Notes under the pieces: model-generated
What the model was told of the DNA's origin: nothing
Database searches by the model: none
The model's input: the letters and a program-made list of their open reading frames with translations, nothing else
Translations under genes and position numbers: made by a program
Shown: in pieces, positions 15,870 through 23,187 of the stretch
How positions within the stretch are numbered: the stretch's first letter is position 1
Layout of the letters: every line of letters starts with the position of its first letter
Origin: Sphingomonas caeni
GTDB taxonomy: Bacteria; Pseudomonadota; Alphaproteobacteria; Sphingomonadales; Sphingomonadaceae
Assembly (NCBI RefSeq): GCF_026013415.1
Contig: NZ_JAPDOK010000005.1
Coordinates: 124,001-188,000, forward strand
Direction of reading: 5' to 3'
Length of the DNA stretch: 64,000 nt

Positions 15870-16455
15870 GATAGTCCTTCTCGGCTTCGGTCGAGTCCCG
15901 CCCCAGCGCCGCGTTGCGCGTCGGGAACCGCCCGAAGCGGTCGATCACCTCGGCATGGTCGCGGGCATAGTCGAGGTTGCTCGCGTCGCCCAGCGCTTCG
16001 AAGTTGCTCGCGTCGCCCAGCGCTTCGAAGCTGCTCAGGCACAGCGCCTGCAACTCGGGATTCTCCGCGTGCATCAGCGGCATATAGAGAAATTGCCGCC
16101 GCTCCTTCGGAACGCCCAGGTCCCATCCCTTCTCCAGCGCCTCGCAGGTCAGCGCCTGTGCCAGCGGGTCCGCCGCGAACGCCTCCGCCGTCCCGCGATG
16201 GATGTTACGGCTGAACTGGTCGAGCAGGATCACCGCCGCCAGCAGCGTCTCGGGATCGTCGCGCCAGCCCTCCGCGCCGCTTTCCAGCACCGCGTCGCGC
16301 AAGGGGCCGAACAGCGCCCTGATCTCCTCATCGGTCGAGGCCGATCCCCGAAACCATTGCTCGGGCATCAGCAGATCGAACCAGAAGCCGAGCACTTCCT
16401 TGGCCTTCGCGTGGACATCGACAGCGTCCGCACCTAGATCACCGGCCAATGGCAT
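15844..16455 (-). CDS. DUF924 family protein with internal 27-bp duplication
   Basis: A 203-aa soluble helical protein of the DUF924 family, function unproven. Conserved segments are VLGFWFDLLMPEQWF, VILLDQFSRNIHRGTA, FLYMPLMHAEN and VIDRFGRFPTRNAALGR. The block FEALGDASN occurs twice in a row (15973-16026), where homologues have it once: an in-frame 27-bp duplication. The ATG at 16455 overlaps the divergent mtaB ATG (16449-16451), and no other in-frame start gives the conserved N-terminus. Confidence 0.85.
   Translation of the reverse strand: MPLAGDLGADAVDVHAKAKEVLGFWFDLLMPEQWFRGSASTDEEIRALFGPLRDAVLESGAEGWRDDPETLLAAVILLDQFSRNIHRGTAEAFAADPLAQALTCEALEKGWDLGVPKERRQFLYMPLMHAENPELQALCLSSFEALGDASNFEALGDASNLDYARDHAEVIDRFGRFPTRNAALGRDSTEAEKDYLNQPGVGW
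15973..16026. repeat. 27-bp tandem duplication inside DUF924 gene
   Basis: Two consecutive 27-nt units (15973-15999 and 16000-16026) differ at one base and encode the 9-residue block FEALGDASN twice, keeping the frame. Confidence 0.9.
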
Positions 16456-17759
16456 CCTCCTCGCCTCACATCGTCAGCCTCGGGTGCAGGTTGAACCTCG
16501 CCGAGAGTGAAACGATCCGTACGCTTCTGACGGGGCGTGACACGGTCGTGGTGAATAGTTGTGCCGTCACCAACGAAGCCGTCAAGGCGACCCGCAAGGC
16601 GATCCGCCGAGCACGCCGCGACCGGCCGGAAGCGGAGCTGATCGTCACGGGCTGCGCGGCGCAGATCGATCCGGCGGGATTCGCGGCGATGCCCGAGGTC
16701 GACCGCGTGATCGGCAATGCCGAGAAGCTCGCCGCCGCTGCCTGGGCCGCGCCCGACCCGGTGCTCGTCCAGGACATCATGGCCGTGCGCGAAACCGCGC
16801 CGCATCTCGCCGCCAGCTTCTCGACCCATGCCCGCGCCTTCGTCGAGGTGCAGAATGGCTGCGACCATCGCTGCACCTTCTGCGCGATCCCCTATGGCCG
16901 GGGGAACAGCCGCTCGGTGCCCGCGGGCGCGGTGATCGAGCGGATCGCGACGCTCGCCGAAAGCCATGCCGAAGTGGTGCTGACCGGGGTCGACCTCACC
17001 AGCTACGGCCATGACCTCCCCGGCCGCCCCGATCTCGGCACGCTGGTCGAGCGCGTCCTGCGCCACGTGCCCCGGCTCCGGCGCCTCCGCCTCTCCTCGC
17101 TCGACGGGATCGAGATCGACGACCGGCTGTTCGCGCTGCTCACGCAGGAGCCGCGGGTGATGCCGCACGTCCATCTCTCGCTCCAGGCGGGCGACGACAT
17201 GATCCTCAAGCGGATGAAGCGCCGCCACAGCCGCGCCGAATCGGTCGCCCTCGCCGAACGCCTCAAGGCCGCGCGCCCCGGCATCGCGATCGGTGCAGAC
17301 CTGATCGCCGGATTCCCCACCGAAACCGAGGCGATGTTCGCCAACACGCTCGCGCTGATCGCCGATTGCGGCCTCGTCCACACCCATATCTTCCCCTATT
17401 CGCCCCGCGCGGGCACCCCGGCAGCGAAGATGCCGCAGGTCGAGCCCGAAGTGGTCAAGGCCCGGGCCGCACGGCTGCGCGAGGCTGCCAGCGAACGCCG
17501 CGATACTTGGCTCACAAGCCTGGTCGGCACCGAGCAACAGGTCTTGATCGAACGCCCCGGCGATCGCGGCCACACGCCCAACTTCGCAGAAGCAAGGCTA
17601 ACCCCTCCCCCGTTCGCCCTGAGCTTGTCGAAGGGCTGTTCTTCTTTCGAAGAAAAGGACAGGGCTTCGACAAGCTCGGCCCGAACGGGGATTGGGAAGA
17701 TCGTGAGTGTTAAAGTGACCGGCATCGAAAACGGCAAACTCCTCGGAACCCCCGCATGA
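16449..17759 (+). CDS. mtaB: tRNA t6A37 methylthiotransferase MtaB, with palindrome in the C-terminal region
   Basis: A 436-aa radical SAM methylthiotransferase converting t6A37 to ms2t6A37 in tRNAs reading ANN codons. The N-terminal UPF0004 domain carries its Cys residues (SLGCRLN, NSCAVT, TGCAAQ). The radical SAM cluster motif is NGCDHRCTFCAIP, and LSLQAGDDMILKRMKR follows. The C-terminal TRAM-like part is interrupted between FAEARL and KIVSVKVTGIENGKL by about 28 codons from an 84-nt palindrome (17607-17690), translated in frame. It overlaps ftsY by ATGA. No clear ribosome binding site precedes the ATG. Confidence 0.93.
   Translation: MASSSPHIVSLGCRLNLAESETIRTLLTGRDTVVVNSCAVTNEAVKATRKAIRRARRDRPEAELIVTGCAAQIDPAGFAAMPEVDRVIGNAEKLAAAAWAAPDPVLVQDIMAVRETAPHLAASFSTHARAFVEVQNGCDHRCTFCAIPYGRGNSRSVPAGAVIERIATLAESHAEVVLTGVDLTSYGHDLPGRPDLGTLVERVLRHVPRLRRLRLSSLDGIEIDDRLFALLTQEPRVMPHVHLSLQAGDDMILKRMKRRHSRAESVALAERLKAARPGIAIGADLIAGFPTETEAMFANTLALIADCGLVHTHIFPYSPRAGTPAAKMPQVEPEVVKARAARLREAASERRDTWLTSLVGTEQQVLIERPGDRGHTPNFAEARLTPPPFALSLSKGCSSFEEKDRASTSSARTGIGKIVSVKVTGIENGKLLGTPA
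17607..17690. repeat. 84-nt palindromic element inserted in mtaB
   Basis: Arms begin CCCCGTTCG and end CGAACGGGG and contain GAGCTTGTCGAAG against CTTCGACAAGCTC, with a TTCGAA centre. The palindrome starts on a codon boundary and is 28 codons long, so the frame is kept. It encodes PPFALSLSKG and ends near STSSARTG. It matches the GTTCGCCCTGAGCTTGTCGAAG repeat familiar from sphingomonad genomes. Confidence 0.85.
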
Positions 17760-18691
17760 GCACCAGCTGGCACGATCGCCTGCTCGGCGGGTTCAAGCGC
17801 ACCTCGGACCGGCTCCTCGGCAACCTCGCGGGCCTCGGCCTCGGCCGCCTCGACGAGGCGCAGCTCGACGAGATCGAGGAGGCGCTGATCGCCTCGGACC
17901 TCGGCCCCGGCACCGCGGCCAAGATCCGCACCCGCCTCGCCGAGGGCCAGTTCGAACGCGGGATGGAGGAGCTCGGCATTCGCCTCGTCGTCGCAGACGA
18001 GATCGCCAAGACGCTCGCCCCGGTCGCCAAGCGGCTGCAGGTCGATGCCTTCCCCCGCCCTCAGGTGATTCTCGTCATCGGCGTCAACGGCAGCGGCAAG
18101 ACCACCACCATCGCCAAGCTCGCCAACCTGTTCCTCGAGCAGGACTATGGCGTGATCCTGGCGGCCGGGGACACGTTCCGCGCCGCCGCGATCGGCCAGC
18201 TGCGCACCTGGGCCGAGCGGATCGGCGTGCCGATCGTCACCGGCCCGGAGGGCGGCGACGCGGCGGGGATCGTCTACGAAGCCGTCAAGCAGGCGACCGA
18301 GAAGGGCATCGACGTGTTGATCGTCGACACCGCCGGCCGCCTCCAGAACAAGCGCGAGCTGATGGACGAGCTCGCCAAGATCCGCCGCGTGCTCGGCCGC
18401 CTCAATCCGGCAGCGCCGCACGACGTGGTGCTCGTCCTCGACGCCACCACCGGCCAGAACGCGCTCAACCAGATCGAGGTGTTCAAGGAAGTGGCGGGCG
18501 TCACCGGCCTCGTCATGACCAAGCTCGACGGCACCGCGCGCGGCGGCGTCCTCGTCGCGGCGGCGGAGAAATACGGCCTGCCGATCCACGCGATCGGCGT
18601 GGGCGAGAAAGTCGATGATCTCCGCCCGTTCGACGCGAACGAGGTTGCGCGGATCATCGCGGGCGTGGAAGAGCTGACACATGGCCAGTAA
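17756..18691 (+). CDS. ftsY: SRP receptor FtsY
   Basis: A 311-aa SRP-receptor GTPase at the inner membrane; partner of Ffh in co-translational targeting. NG-domain motifs are GVNGSGKTTTIAKLA (P-loop), AAGDTFRAAAIGQL, VDTAGRLQNKRELMDEL, TKLDGTARGG and PIHAIGVGEKVDDLRPF. It has only a short N-terminus (opening MSTSWHDRLLGGFKRTSDRL) and lacks the long acidic A domain of enteric FtsY, as in other alphaproteobacteria. Coupled at both ends: ATGA with mtaB and an 11-nt overlap with yciB. Confidence 0.98.
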   Translation: MSTSWHDRLLGGFKRTSDRLLGNLAGLGLGRLDEAQLDEIEEALIASDLGPGTAAKIRTRLAEGQFERGMEELGIRLVVADEIAKTLAPVAKRLQVDAFPRPQVILVIGVNGSGKTTTIAKLANLFLEQDYGVILAAGDTFRAAAIGQLRTWAERIGVPIVTGPEGGDAAGIVYEAVKQATEKGIDVLIVDTAGRLQNKRELMDELAKIRRVLGRLNPAAPHDVVLVLDATTGQNALNQIEVFKEVAGVTGLVMTKLDGTARGGVLVAAAEKYGLPIHAIGVGEKVDDLRPFDANEVARIIAGVEELTHGQ

Positions 18692-19301
18692 CCCGTCCCC
18701 CGCCCCCTCGCCCCTGCTCCGGATCGGCATCGATTACGGTCCGCTGATCCTGTTCTTCCTGGTGAACAGCTTCGCGCCGGGGCCGCAGATCGTGCGCATC
18801 CTTGCCGCCACCGCCGCTTTCATGGTCGCGATGTTCGTGGCGATGGCGGTGTCGTGGTGGAAGACGCGCCACGTCTCGCCCATGCTGTGGATCGCCGGCG
18901 CGGTGGTGCTCGTGTTCGGCAGCCTCACCCTCTATTTCCGCGACGAGACCTTCATCCAGATCAAGCCGACCATCGTCTATGCGATGTTCGCGGTGATCCT
19001 CGGCTACGGCCTCGTCACCCGCAAGCCGCTGCTCCAGATGCTGCTCGAGGCTGCCTATCCGGGGCTTTCGGAGAAGGGCTGGCGGCTGCTGACGATCAAC
19101 TGGACCGGCTTTTTCGCGGCGATGGCGGTGCTCAACGAGGTCGCGCGCCATTTTCTCGCATGGGACAGCTGGGTGACCTTCAAGACCTGGGGTGTGATCC
19201 CGATGACGCTCGTCTTCGCGGCGTGCAACATCCCGATGCTGCTCAAGCACGGGCTCCAGCTGGAAGGCCCCGAGGACGCGCCGGTCCCGCCCGAGGGCTG
19301 A
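18681..19301 (+). CDS. yciB: Inner-membrane-spanning protein YciB (septation protein A)
   Basis: A 206-aa polytopic inner-membrane protein with about six TM segments, of the YciB/IspZ family implicated in intracellular septation and envelope integrity. Characteristic segments are DYGPLILFFLVN, TLYFRDETFIQIKPTIVYAMF, GWRLLTINWTGFF and LNEVARHFLAWDSWVTFKTW. It starts inside ftsY and is translationally coupled to it. Confidence 0.93.
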   Translation: MASNPSPAPSPLLRIGIDYGPLILFFLVNSFAPGPQIVRILAATAAFMVAMFVAMAVSWWKTRHVSPMLWIAGAVVLVFGSLTLYFRDETFIQIKPTIVYAMFAVILGYGLVTRKPLLQMLLEAAYPGLSEKGWRLLTINWTGFFAAMAVLNEVARHFLAWDSWVTFKTWGVIPMTLVFAACNIPMLLKHGLQLEGPEDAPVPPEG

Positions 19302-19303
19302 GG

Positions 19304-19666
19304 TCAGGACCCGCTGCGCTTGCGGAACACATCCTCGCGCAGCAGCTGCCGCCGTGTCGCGAGTTCCGCCGCCTCGGAATCGCTCAGTCCACCATGGCCA
19401 TAGCGCGATTCCAGCCGGTCGATCTGCCAGGATTCGCGCCGCAGCTGCCGCGCCTCGCGCCGGCTGAGCTGCCCGCTTTCGCGCCCGTCGCGGATGTCAT
19501 GCCGGATCCGGTCGGTCTCGCGGTTCGGCGGCGTCCAGGTCGCCGGCTGCATTCCCCGCGGCATCCCGCCCGAAATGCTCGCCGAACCCGAAGGGCCACC
19601 CCAGAACTGCGCCGAAGCAGGGCTCGCGATCAGCAGCAAGGGGGCGAGAAACAGGTAACCGCGCAT
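19304..19666 (-). CDS. Small secreted Arg-rich hypothetical protein
   Basis: A 120-aa exported protein. The ATG at 19666 follows GGAGGAG at 7 nt, and residues 1-20 form a signal peptide (GYLFLAPLLLIASPASAQ). The mature part is highly charged, with an Arg/Glu-rich helical stretch including RHDIRDGRESGQLSRREARQ, a pattern common in short periplasmic sphingomonad proteins of unknown role. It ends 2 nt before the convergent yciB stop. The longer frame upstream of 19666 runs through a palindromic repeat and is not real. Confidence 0.75.
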   Translation of the reverse strand: MRGYLFLAPLLLIASPASAQFWGGPSGSASISGGMPRGMQPATWTPPNRETDRIRHDIRDGRESGQLSRREARQLRRESWQIDRLESRYGHGGLSDSEAAELATRRQLLREDVFRKRSGS

Positions 19667-19735
19667 GGACGTCTCCTCCGCAGATGAAGCGACGATCCCG
19701 CCCGGCGTTTGAACGGCGGATGAATGGTCCCAACT

Positions 19736-19855
19736 CCTTCTCCCTTTGGGAGAAGGAAGGGGCCCGCCGCGAAGCGGTGGGAAGGATGAGGGTGACGGAT
19801 CGTCCTCACCCTTCCGCGCCTTCGGCGCTCCCTCCCTCTCCCAATGGGAGAGGGA
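19736..19855. repeat. Compound inverted repeat (REP/BIME-like)
   Basis: Nested palindromes fill this gap. CCTTCTCCC (19736-19744) pairs with GGGAGAAGG (19748-19756). A central pair GAGGGTGA/TCACCCTTCC follows. TCCCTCTCCC (19833-19842) pairs with GGGAGAGGGA (19846-19855). Similar elements occur at 43375-43498 and 61017-61039. Confidence 0.8.
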
Positions 19856-19862
19856 ATTTAGA

Positions 19863-20483
19863 TCACCCCTGATCCGCCCGGCTGATCCCCTGCCCATCCA
19901 GATTCCGCGCCACGAAATCCCAGTTGATCAGGTTCGCCGTCACCGCCTCGAGATATTTCGGCCGGGCATTCCGATAGTCGATATAATAGGCATGCTCCCA
20001 CACATCGAGCGTGAGCAGCGGCACCATCCCCTCATGCGCCACCGGCGTGTCGGCGTCGTGGAGCGAGCCGACGCCGAGCTTGTCGCCGTCGAGCACCAGC
20101 CAGCCCCAGCCGCTCGCGAAATGATTGGTCGATTCCTCGACCAGCTTCTTCACCAGCGTCTCGGGCGTGCCGAAGCTCGACGCGATCATCTCGGCGAGCT
20201 TGCCCGAGGGGGTCTGTTTCTCCGGCGACAGGCATTGCCAGAAGAAGCTGTGGTTCCAGATCTGCGCGCTGTTGTTGAACAGCCCCTTGTCGCCCTTGGC
20301 CTTGGCCGCCCGGATCACCTCGGTCAGCTTGCGCCCTTCCAGGTCGGTGCCCGCGATCAGCCCGTTGGTCTTGTCGACATAGGCCTTGTGATGCTTGCCG
20401 TGATGGAACTCCAGCGTCTCGGCCGACATGTGCGGCGCCAGCGCGTCGGGAGCATAGGGAAGTGCCGGAAGTTCGAAAGCCAT
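19863..20483 (-). CDS. sodB: Superoxide dismutase, Fe type
   Basis: A 206-aa cytoplasmic SOD that converts superoxide to hydrogen peroxide and oxygen. Metal ligands are seen in LEFHHGKHHKAYV (His), NHSFFW (His) and LDVWEHAYYIDYRNAR (Asp and His). The NNSAQIWNH segment with its Gln and the overall length match iron-type enzymes. The protein has no signal peptide. The 185-nt gap to the divergent gene at 20669 should contain both promoters; I did not see a clear regulator site. Confidence 0.97.
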   Translation of the reverse strand: MAFELPALPYAPDALAPHMSAETLEFHHGKHHKAYVDKTNGLIAGTDLEGRKLTEVIRAAKAKGDKGLFNNSAQIWNHSFFWQCLSPEKQTPSGKLAEMIASSFGTPETLVKKLVEESTNHFASGWGWLVLDGDKLGVGSLHDADTPVAHEGMVPLLTLDVWEHAYYIDYRNARPKYLEAVTANLINWDFVARNLDGQGISRADQG

Positions 20484-20668
20484 GATACCACTCCGTGTTC
20501 GGGTTGCCCGCTCAACGTGCGGGGCCGAGTTGCGGTCCCTCCCTTATACCTCCGAAACGAGCCGCCGCCCCCAGCAATCGTTGCATGTGACAAACGAAAA
20601 CTGACGGCATAGAGAGGGAACCGATAGCGGCGGGGCAAGCAGCCGCACGAACCACAGGGGATCGATCC

Positions 20669-21229
20669 ATGGACAAGATTTTGGGCAATCTGCATCTGGT
20701 GCTGCTGATCGGGGTCGTGCTCGCGCTCGGCCTCATCTTCTCGGGCTTTCCGCAGGGCGCCGAGCAGGTGAGCGGCATTTTCCAGTGGCTGCACGTCTTC
20801 TTCGGCATCACCTGGATCGGCCTGCTCTACTATTTCAACTTCGTGCAGATCCCGACCATGCCGAGCGTCCCCGCCGAGCTGAAGCCGGGCGTCACCAAAT
20901 ATATTGCCCCCAAGGCGCTCTTCTTCTTCCGCTGGGCCGCGGTGTTCACCGTGATCACGGGCGCGATCCTCGCCTATCTCTACGGTGAGCTCCATTCGGG
21001 CCTGCTGCTCGAGGAAACGCACCGGCTGATCGGCGTCGGCATGTGGCTCGCGCTGATCATGGCGACCAATGTCTGGGTGGTGATCTGGCCCAACCAGAAA
21101 AAGGCGCTCGGCATCGTCGCGGCGGACGACGCGGCCAAGGCCAAGGCGGCCAAGGTCGCGATGTATGCCTCGCGGATCAACACGATGCTGTCGATCCCGA
21201 TGCTGGTCGCGATGACCAACGCGCATTGA
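20669..21229 (+). CDS. PuuD-like (urate oxidase N-terminal domain) membrane protein
   Basis: A 186-aa inner-membrane protein with four or five TM segments matching the PF06181 (DUF989) membrane domain of bacterial urate hydroxylase PuuD: FQWLHVFFGITWIGLLYYFNFVQ, FFFRWAAVFTVITGA, LIGVGMWLALIMATNVWVVI and ending SIPMLVAMTNAH. The cytochrome c domain found at the end of full PuuD is absent, and no purine catabolism genes are near. It may be a heme-binding membrane module with another role. Divergent from sodB. Confidence 0.8.
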   Translation: MDKILGNLHLVLLIGVVLALGLIFSGFPQGAEQVSGIFQWLHVFFGITWIGLLYYFNFVQIPTMPSVPAELKPGVTKYIAPKALFFFRWAAVFTVITGAILAYLYGELHSGLLLEETHRLIGVGMWLALIMATNVWVVIWPNQKKALGIVAADDAAKAKAAKVAMYASRINTMLSIPMLVAMTNAH

Positions 21230-21244
21230 TCTTCACTCTCTTCC

Positions 21245-21303
21245 TCCCCCGCAGGGCACCTGCGGGGGAGGTGGCACGCGCAGCGTGACGGAGGGGGCTC
21301 ACC
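21245..21303. repeat. Left flanking palindromic repeat of the DUF559 cassette
   Basis: CCTCCCCCGC...GCGGGGGAGG forms a hairpin. The element ends GGAGGGGGCTCACC (21290-21303), two bases before the gene start. It is the inverted counterpart of 21660-21727. Confidence 0.8.
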
Positions 21304-21304
21304 G

Positions 21305-21664
21305 GTGGAATTGAGAGGCTGGTCAGGCGCCAAGCGCGGCGCGCGCAGATCCCGGCAGAAGATGAGCCCTGCGGAAGTCCGGTTGTGGCTGGAACTGCGC
21401 AAGGAGCCGGGCGGTCATTATTTCCGCCGCCAGCATGCGGCCGGCCCCCACCGCCTCGATTTCTATTGCGCCAAAGCAAAGCTCTGCATTGAAGTGGATG
21501 GTGAGGCCCACGGATATGGAGATCGCCCCGCACGAGATGCGAAACGCGATGCCTGGTTAGTGGAGCAAAGCGTTCGCACGCTGCGAATTCCGGCGCGGGA
21601 GGTCATGGGCAATCTCGAAAGCGTGGTCCGTCACATCGTCGATGTGATCGATTCGAGCGGGTGA
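21305..21664 (+). CDS. DUF559 (Vsr-like fold) nuclease-family protein
   Basis: A 119-aa protein of the DUF559 family, which has the PD-(D/E)XK/very-short-patch-repair nuclease fold. The motif residues are visible: RKMSPAE-type opening (RQKMSPAEVRLWLELR), LDFYCAKAKLCIEVDGEAHGY and ending VRTLRIPAREVMGNLESVV. The Asp of LDFYC and the Glu-x-Asp of IEVDG are the likely metal-binding site. Start is GTG at 21305. The gene is bounded on both sides by inverted copies of one palindromic repeat, with 14 identical bases abutting the start and the stop. Confidence 0.85.
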   Translation: MELRGWSGAKRGARRSRQKMSPAEVRLWLELRKEPGGHYFRRQHAAGPHRLDFYCAKAKLCIEVDGEAHGYGDRPARDAKRDAWLVEQSVRTLRIPAREVMGNLESVVRHIVDVIDSSG

Positions 21665-21727
21665 GCCCCCTCCACCACGCCTTCGGGCGCGGTCCCCCTC
21701 CCCCGCTGTCTTCGCAGCGAGGGAGGA
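21660..21727. repeat. Right flanking palindromic repeat of the DUF559 cassette
   Basis: It begins GGTGAGCCCCCTCC (21660-21673), the exact reverse complement of 21290-21303, and overlaps the gene's stop codon. Further out CCTCCCCCGC...GCGAGGGAGG forms a hairpin like that on the left. Confidence 0.8.
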
Positions 21728-21734
21728 AAACGAA

Positions 21735-22769
21735 TTACCCCCCCGCCCCCAGCAGCTCATGCCGCTTCAGCGCATGCCGCAGCTGGTCATAGGTCAGCCC
21801 CAGCCCCTCCGCCGTCGCGCGCTGGTTGAACCGGTGCTCCGCCAGCGCGCGCGAGAGCAGGTCGCGCTCGAACCGCGCCACCCGCGTCTTGAAGTCCCGC
21901 GCCTCGTCGAAGCCCATCGCCGGCGCCGCGACATCGTTCGCCGGAACCTCGTCCGTCACCGCCACCGGGGCTGACGCGGGCGCTGCCGTCCGCGGACGAT
22001 AGGGCGACTGGAACGGATCGAGTTCGATCGAATCGATCGGCCCCTCAGCTTCCCAGCGGTATACCGCGCGCTCGACGACGTTGCGCAGCTCGCGGACATT
22101 GCCCGGCCAGTCGTAATTCTCGAGAATGTCGAGCGCGTGCGGCCCCCAGCCCGGCCAGTCCGTCCAGCCGATCTCCGACGCCATGCGCCGTCCATAGAAT
22201 TCGGCGAGCACCATCACATCGCCGCCCCGGTGCCTGAGCGGCGGCAAGGTCACCACCTCGAAGCTCAGCCGGTCGAGCAGGTCGGCGCGGAAATTGCCCC
22301 TCTCCACCCGGTCGGGCAAATGCTCGTTGGTCGCCGCGACGATGCGCACATCGACCCGGATCGGCCGCGACGAGCCGATCCGCGCCACCTCGCCATATTC
22401 GACCGCGCGCAACAGCCTTTCCTGCGCGCCCATCGACAGCGTGCCGAGCTCGTCGAGGAACAGCGTGCCGTTATGCGCCTCTTCGAAGCGGCCCACCCGC
22501 GCCTTGGTCGCGCCGGTAAAGGCCCCCGCCTCATGCCCGAACAATTCCGCCTCGATCAGCGTCTCGGGCAAGGCCGCGCAGTTCATCACCACCAGCGGCT
22601 GATCCCAGCGCGGCGACAGGCGGTGGAGACGCTCGGCGACCAATTCCTTGCCCGTCCCGCGCTCGCCGATCACCAGCACCGGGCGATCGAGCGCGGCGGC
22701 GCGGCTGGCGCGCTCCAGCGCGTCCAGAAAGGCCGAGCTTTGGCCGATGACTTGCGTGGTTCGCTCCAT
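21735..22769 (-). CDS. pspF: Phage shock protein operon activator PspF
   Basis: A 344-aa sigma-54-dependent activator without an N-terminal receiver domain, as expected for PspF, whose activity is restrained by PspA. AAA+ motifs: Walker A GERGTGKE, the GAFTGAT sigma-54 loop, Walker B GTLFLDELGTL, VDVRIVAATN and LENYDWPGNVRELRNVVE. The C-terminal Fis-type HTH is RATAEGLGLTYDQLRHALKR. It is divergent from the psp operon, whose sigma-54 promoter lies at 22873. Confidence 0.95.
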   Translation of the reverse strand: MERTTQVIGQSSAFLDALERASRAAALDRPVLVIGERGTGKELVAERLHRLSPRWDQPLVVMNCAALPETLIEAELFGHEAGAFTGATKARVGRFEEAHNGTLFLDELGTLSMGAQERLLRAVEYGEVARIGSSRPIRVDVRIVAATNEHLPDRVERGNFRADLLDRLSFEVVTLPPLRHRGGDVMVLAEFYGRRMASEIGWTDWPGWGPHALDILENYDWPGNVRELRNVVERAVYRWEAEGPIDSIELDPFQSPYRPRTAAPASAPVAVTDEVPANDVAAPAMGFDEARDFKTRVARFERDLLSRALAEHRFNQRATAEGLGLTYDQLRHALKRHELLGAGG

Positions 22770-22779
22770 GGACCAAACC

Positions 22780-22833
22780 TTTGGCGTATTTTCCCAACTC
22801 TTGGCAAGTTACAATTGCCGCCTGAACGCCAAA
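22780..22833. promoter_or_regulatory. Possible PspF upstream activating region
   Basis: TTTGGCGT (22780-22787) and ACGCCAAA (22826-22833) are inverted, with TTGGCAA...TTGCC between them, 40-90 bases upstream of the sigma-54 promoter. Position fits an enhancer for PspF. No experimental or consensus support. Confidence 0.35.
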
Positions 22834-22872
22834 TGAACGGCAAAAACCGCAGAAATCCGCCACTTTCGGCAA

Positions 22873-22889
22873 TTGGCACGCATGCTGCA
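22873..22889 (+). promoter_or_regulatory. Sigma-54 promoter of the psp operon
   Basis: TTGGCACGCATGCTGCA has the invariant GG and GC ten bases apart and matches the TGGCACG-N4-TTGCA consensus at nearly every position. It stands about 60 nt upstream of the first ORF and faces it. Confidence 0.85.
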
Positions 22890-22948
22890 GAGATGTCGGC
22901 AAGCCCGATGACGGGCCTCACGAAACACCAGGTTCAGGGATTACGATC

Positions 22949-23068
22949 ATGACTTACCAGAGCAACAATTTCCGCAACGTCGCCGTCTCGCTTGCCGGTG
23001 CCGTCCTCTTCAGCTCGCTGTTCCTGGCGAGCGTCGTCGGTCCCGCGGTCACCGCGGTCGCCGCCTAA
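22949..23068 (+). CDS. 39-aa small membrane protein at the head of the psp operon
   Basis: A short ORF directly behind the sigma-54 promoter: opening MTYQSNNFRNVAVSLAGAVL, then a hydrophobic stretch LFSSLFLASVVGPAVTAVAA to the end. It is either one TM helix or a signal peptide-like hairpin with AVAA at the very C-terminus. An AGGGA is about 10 nt upstream. Two strong hairpins separate it from pspA. Function unknown. Its placement suggests a psp-linked membrane stress peptide. Confidence 0.65.
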   Translation: MTYQSNNFRNVAVSLAGAVLFSSLFLASVVGPAVTAVAA

Positions 23069-23078
23069 CCCACCTACC

Positions 23079-23142
23079 CGCTCGCCCGCCCCGGCGAGCG
23101 GCCCCTCCGGCGGGAGGGTCACCCCCTAGACCCTCCCGCCGG
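23079..23142 (+). promoter_or_regulatory. Two strong hairpins between the 39-aa ORF and pspA
   Basis: CGCTCGCC (23079-23086) pairs with GGCGAGCG (23093-23100), and a 13-bp perfect stem follows (23107-23119 with 23130-23142). There is no U-run, so they more likely protect mRNA or attenuate than terminate fully. Confidence 0.65.
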
Positions 23143-23187
23143 TACCCAGACCCCAGTATCACCGAGTATCCGAAGGAGTAACATCAG

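Noticed and set aside
22801..22820. Second sigma-54 promoter (TTGGCA...TTGC)
   Set aside because: The GG and GC elements are 12 rather than 10 bases apart.
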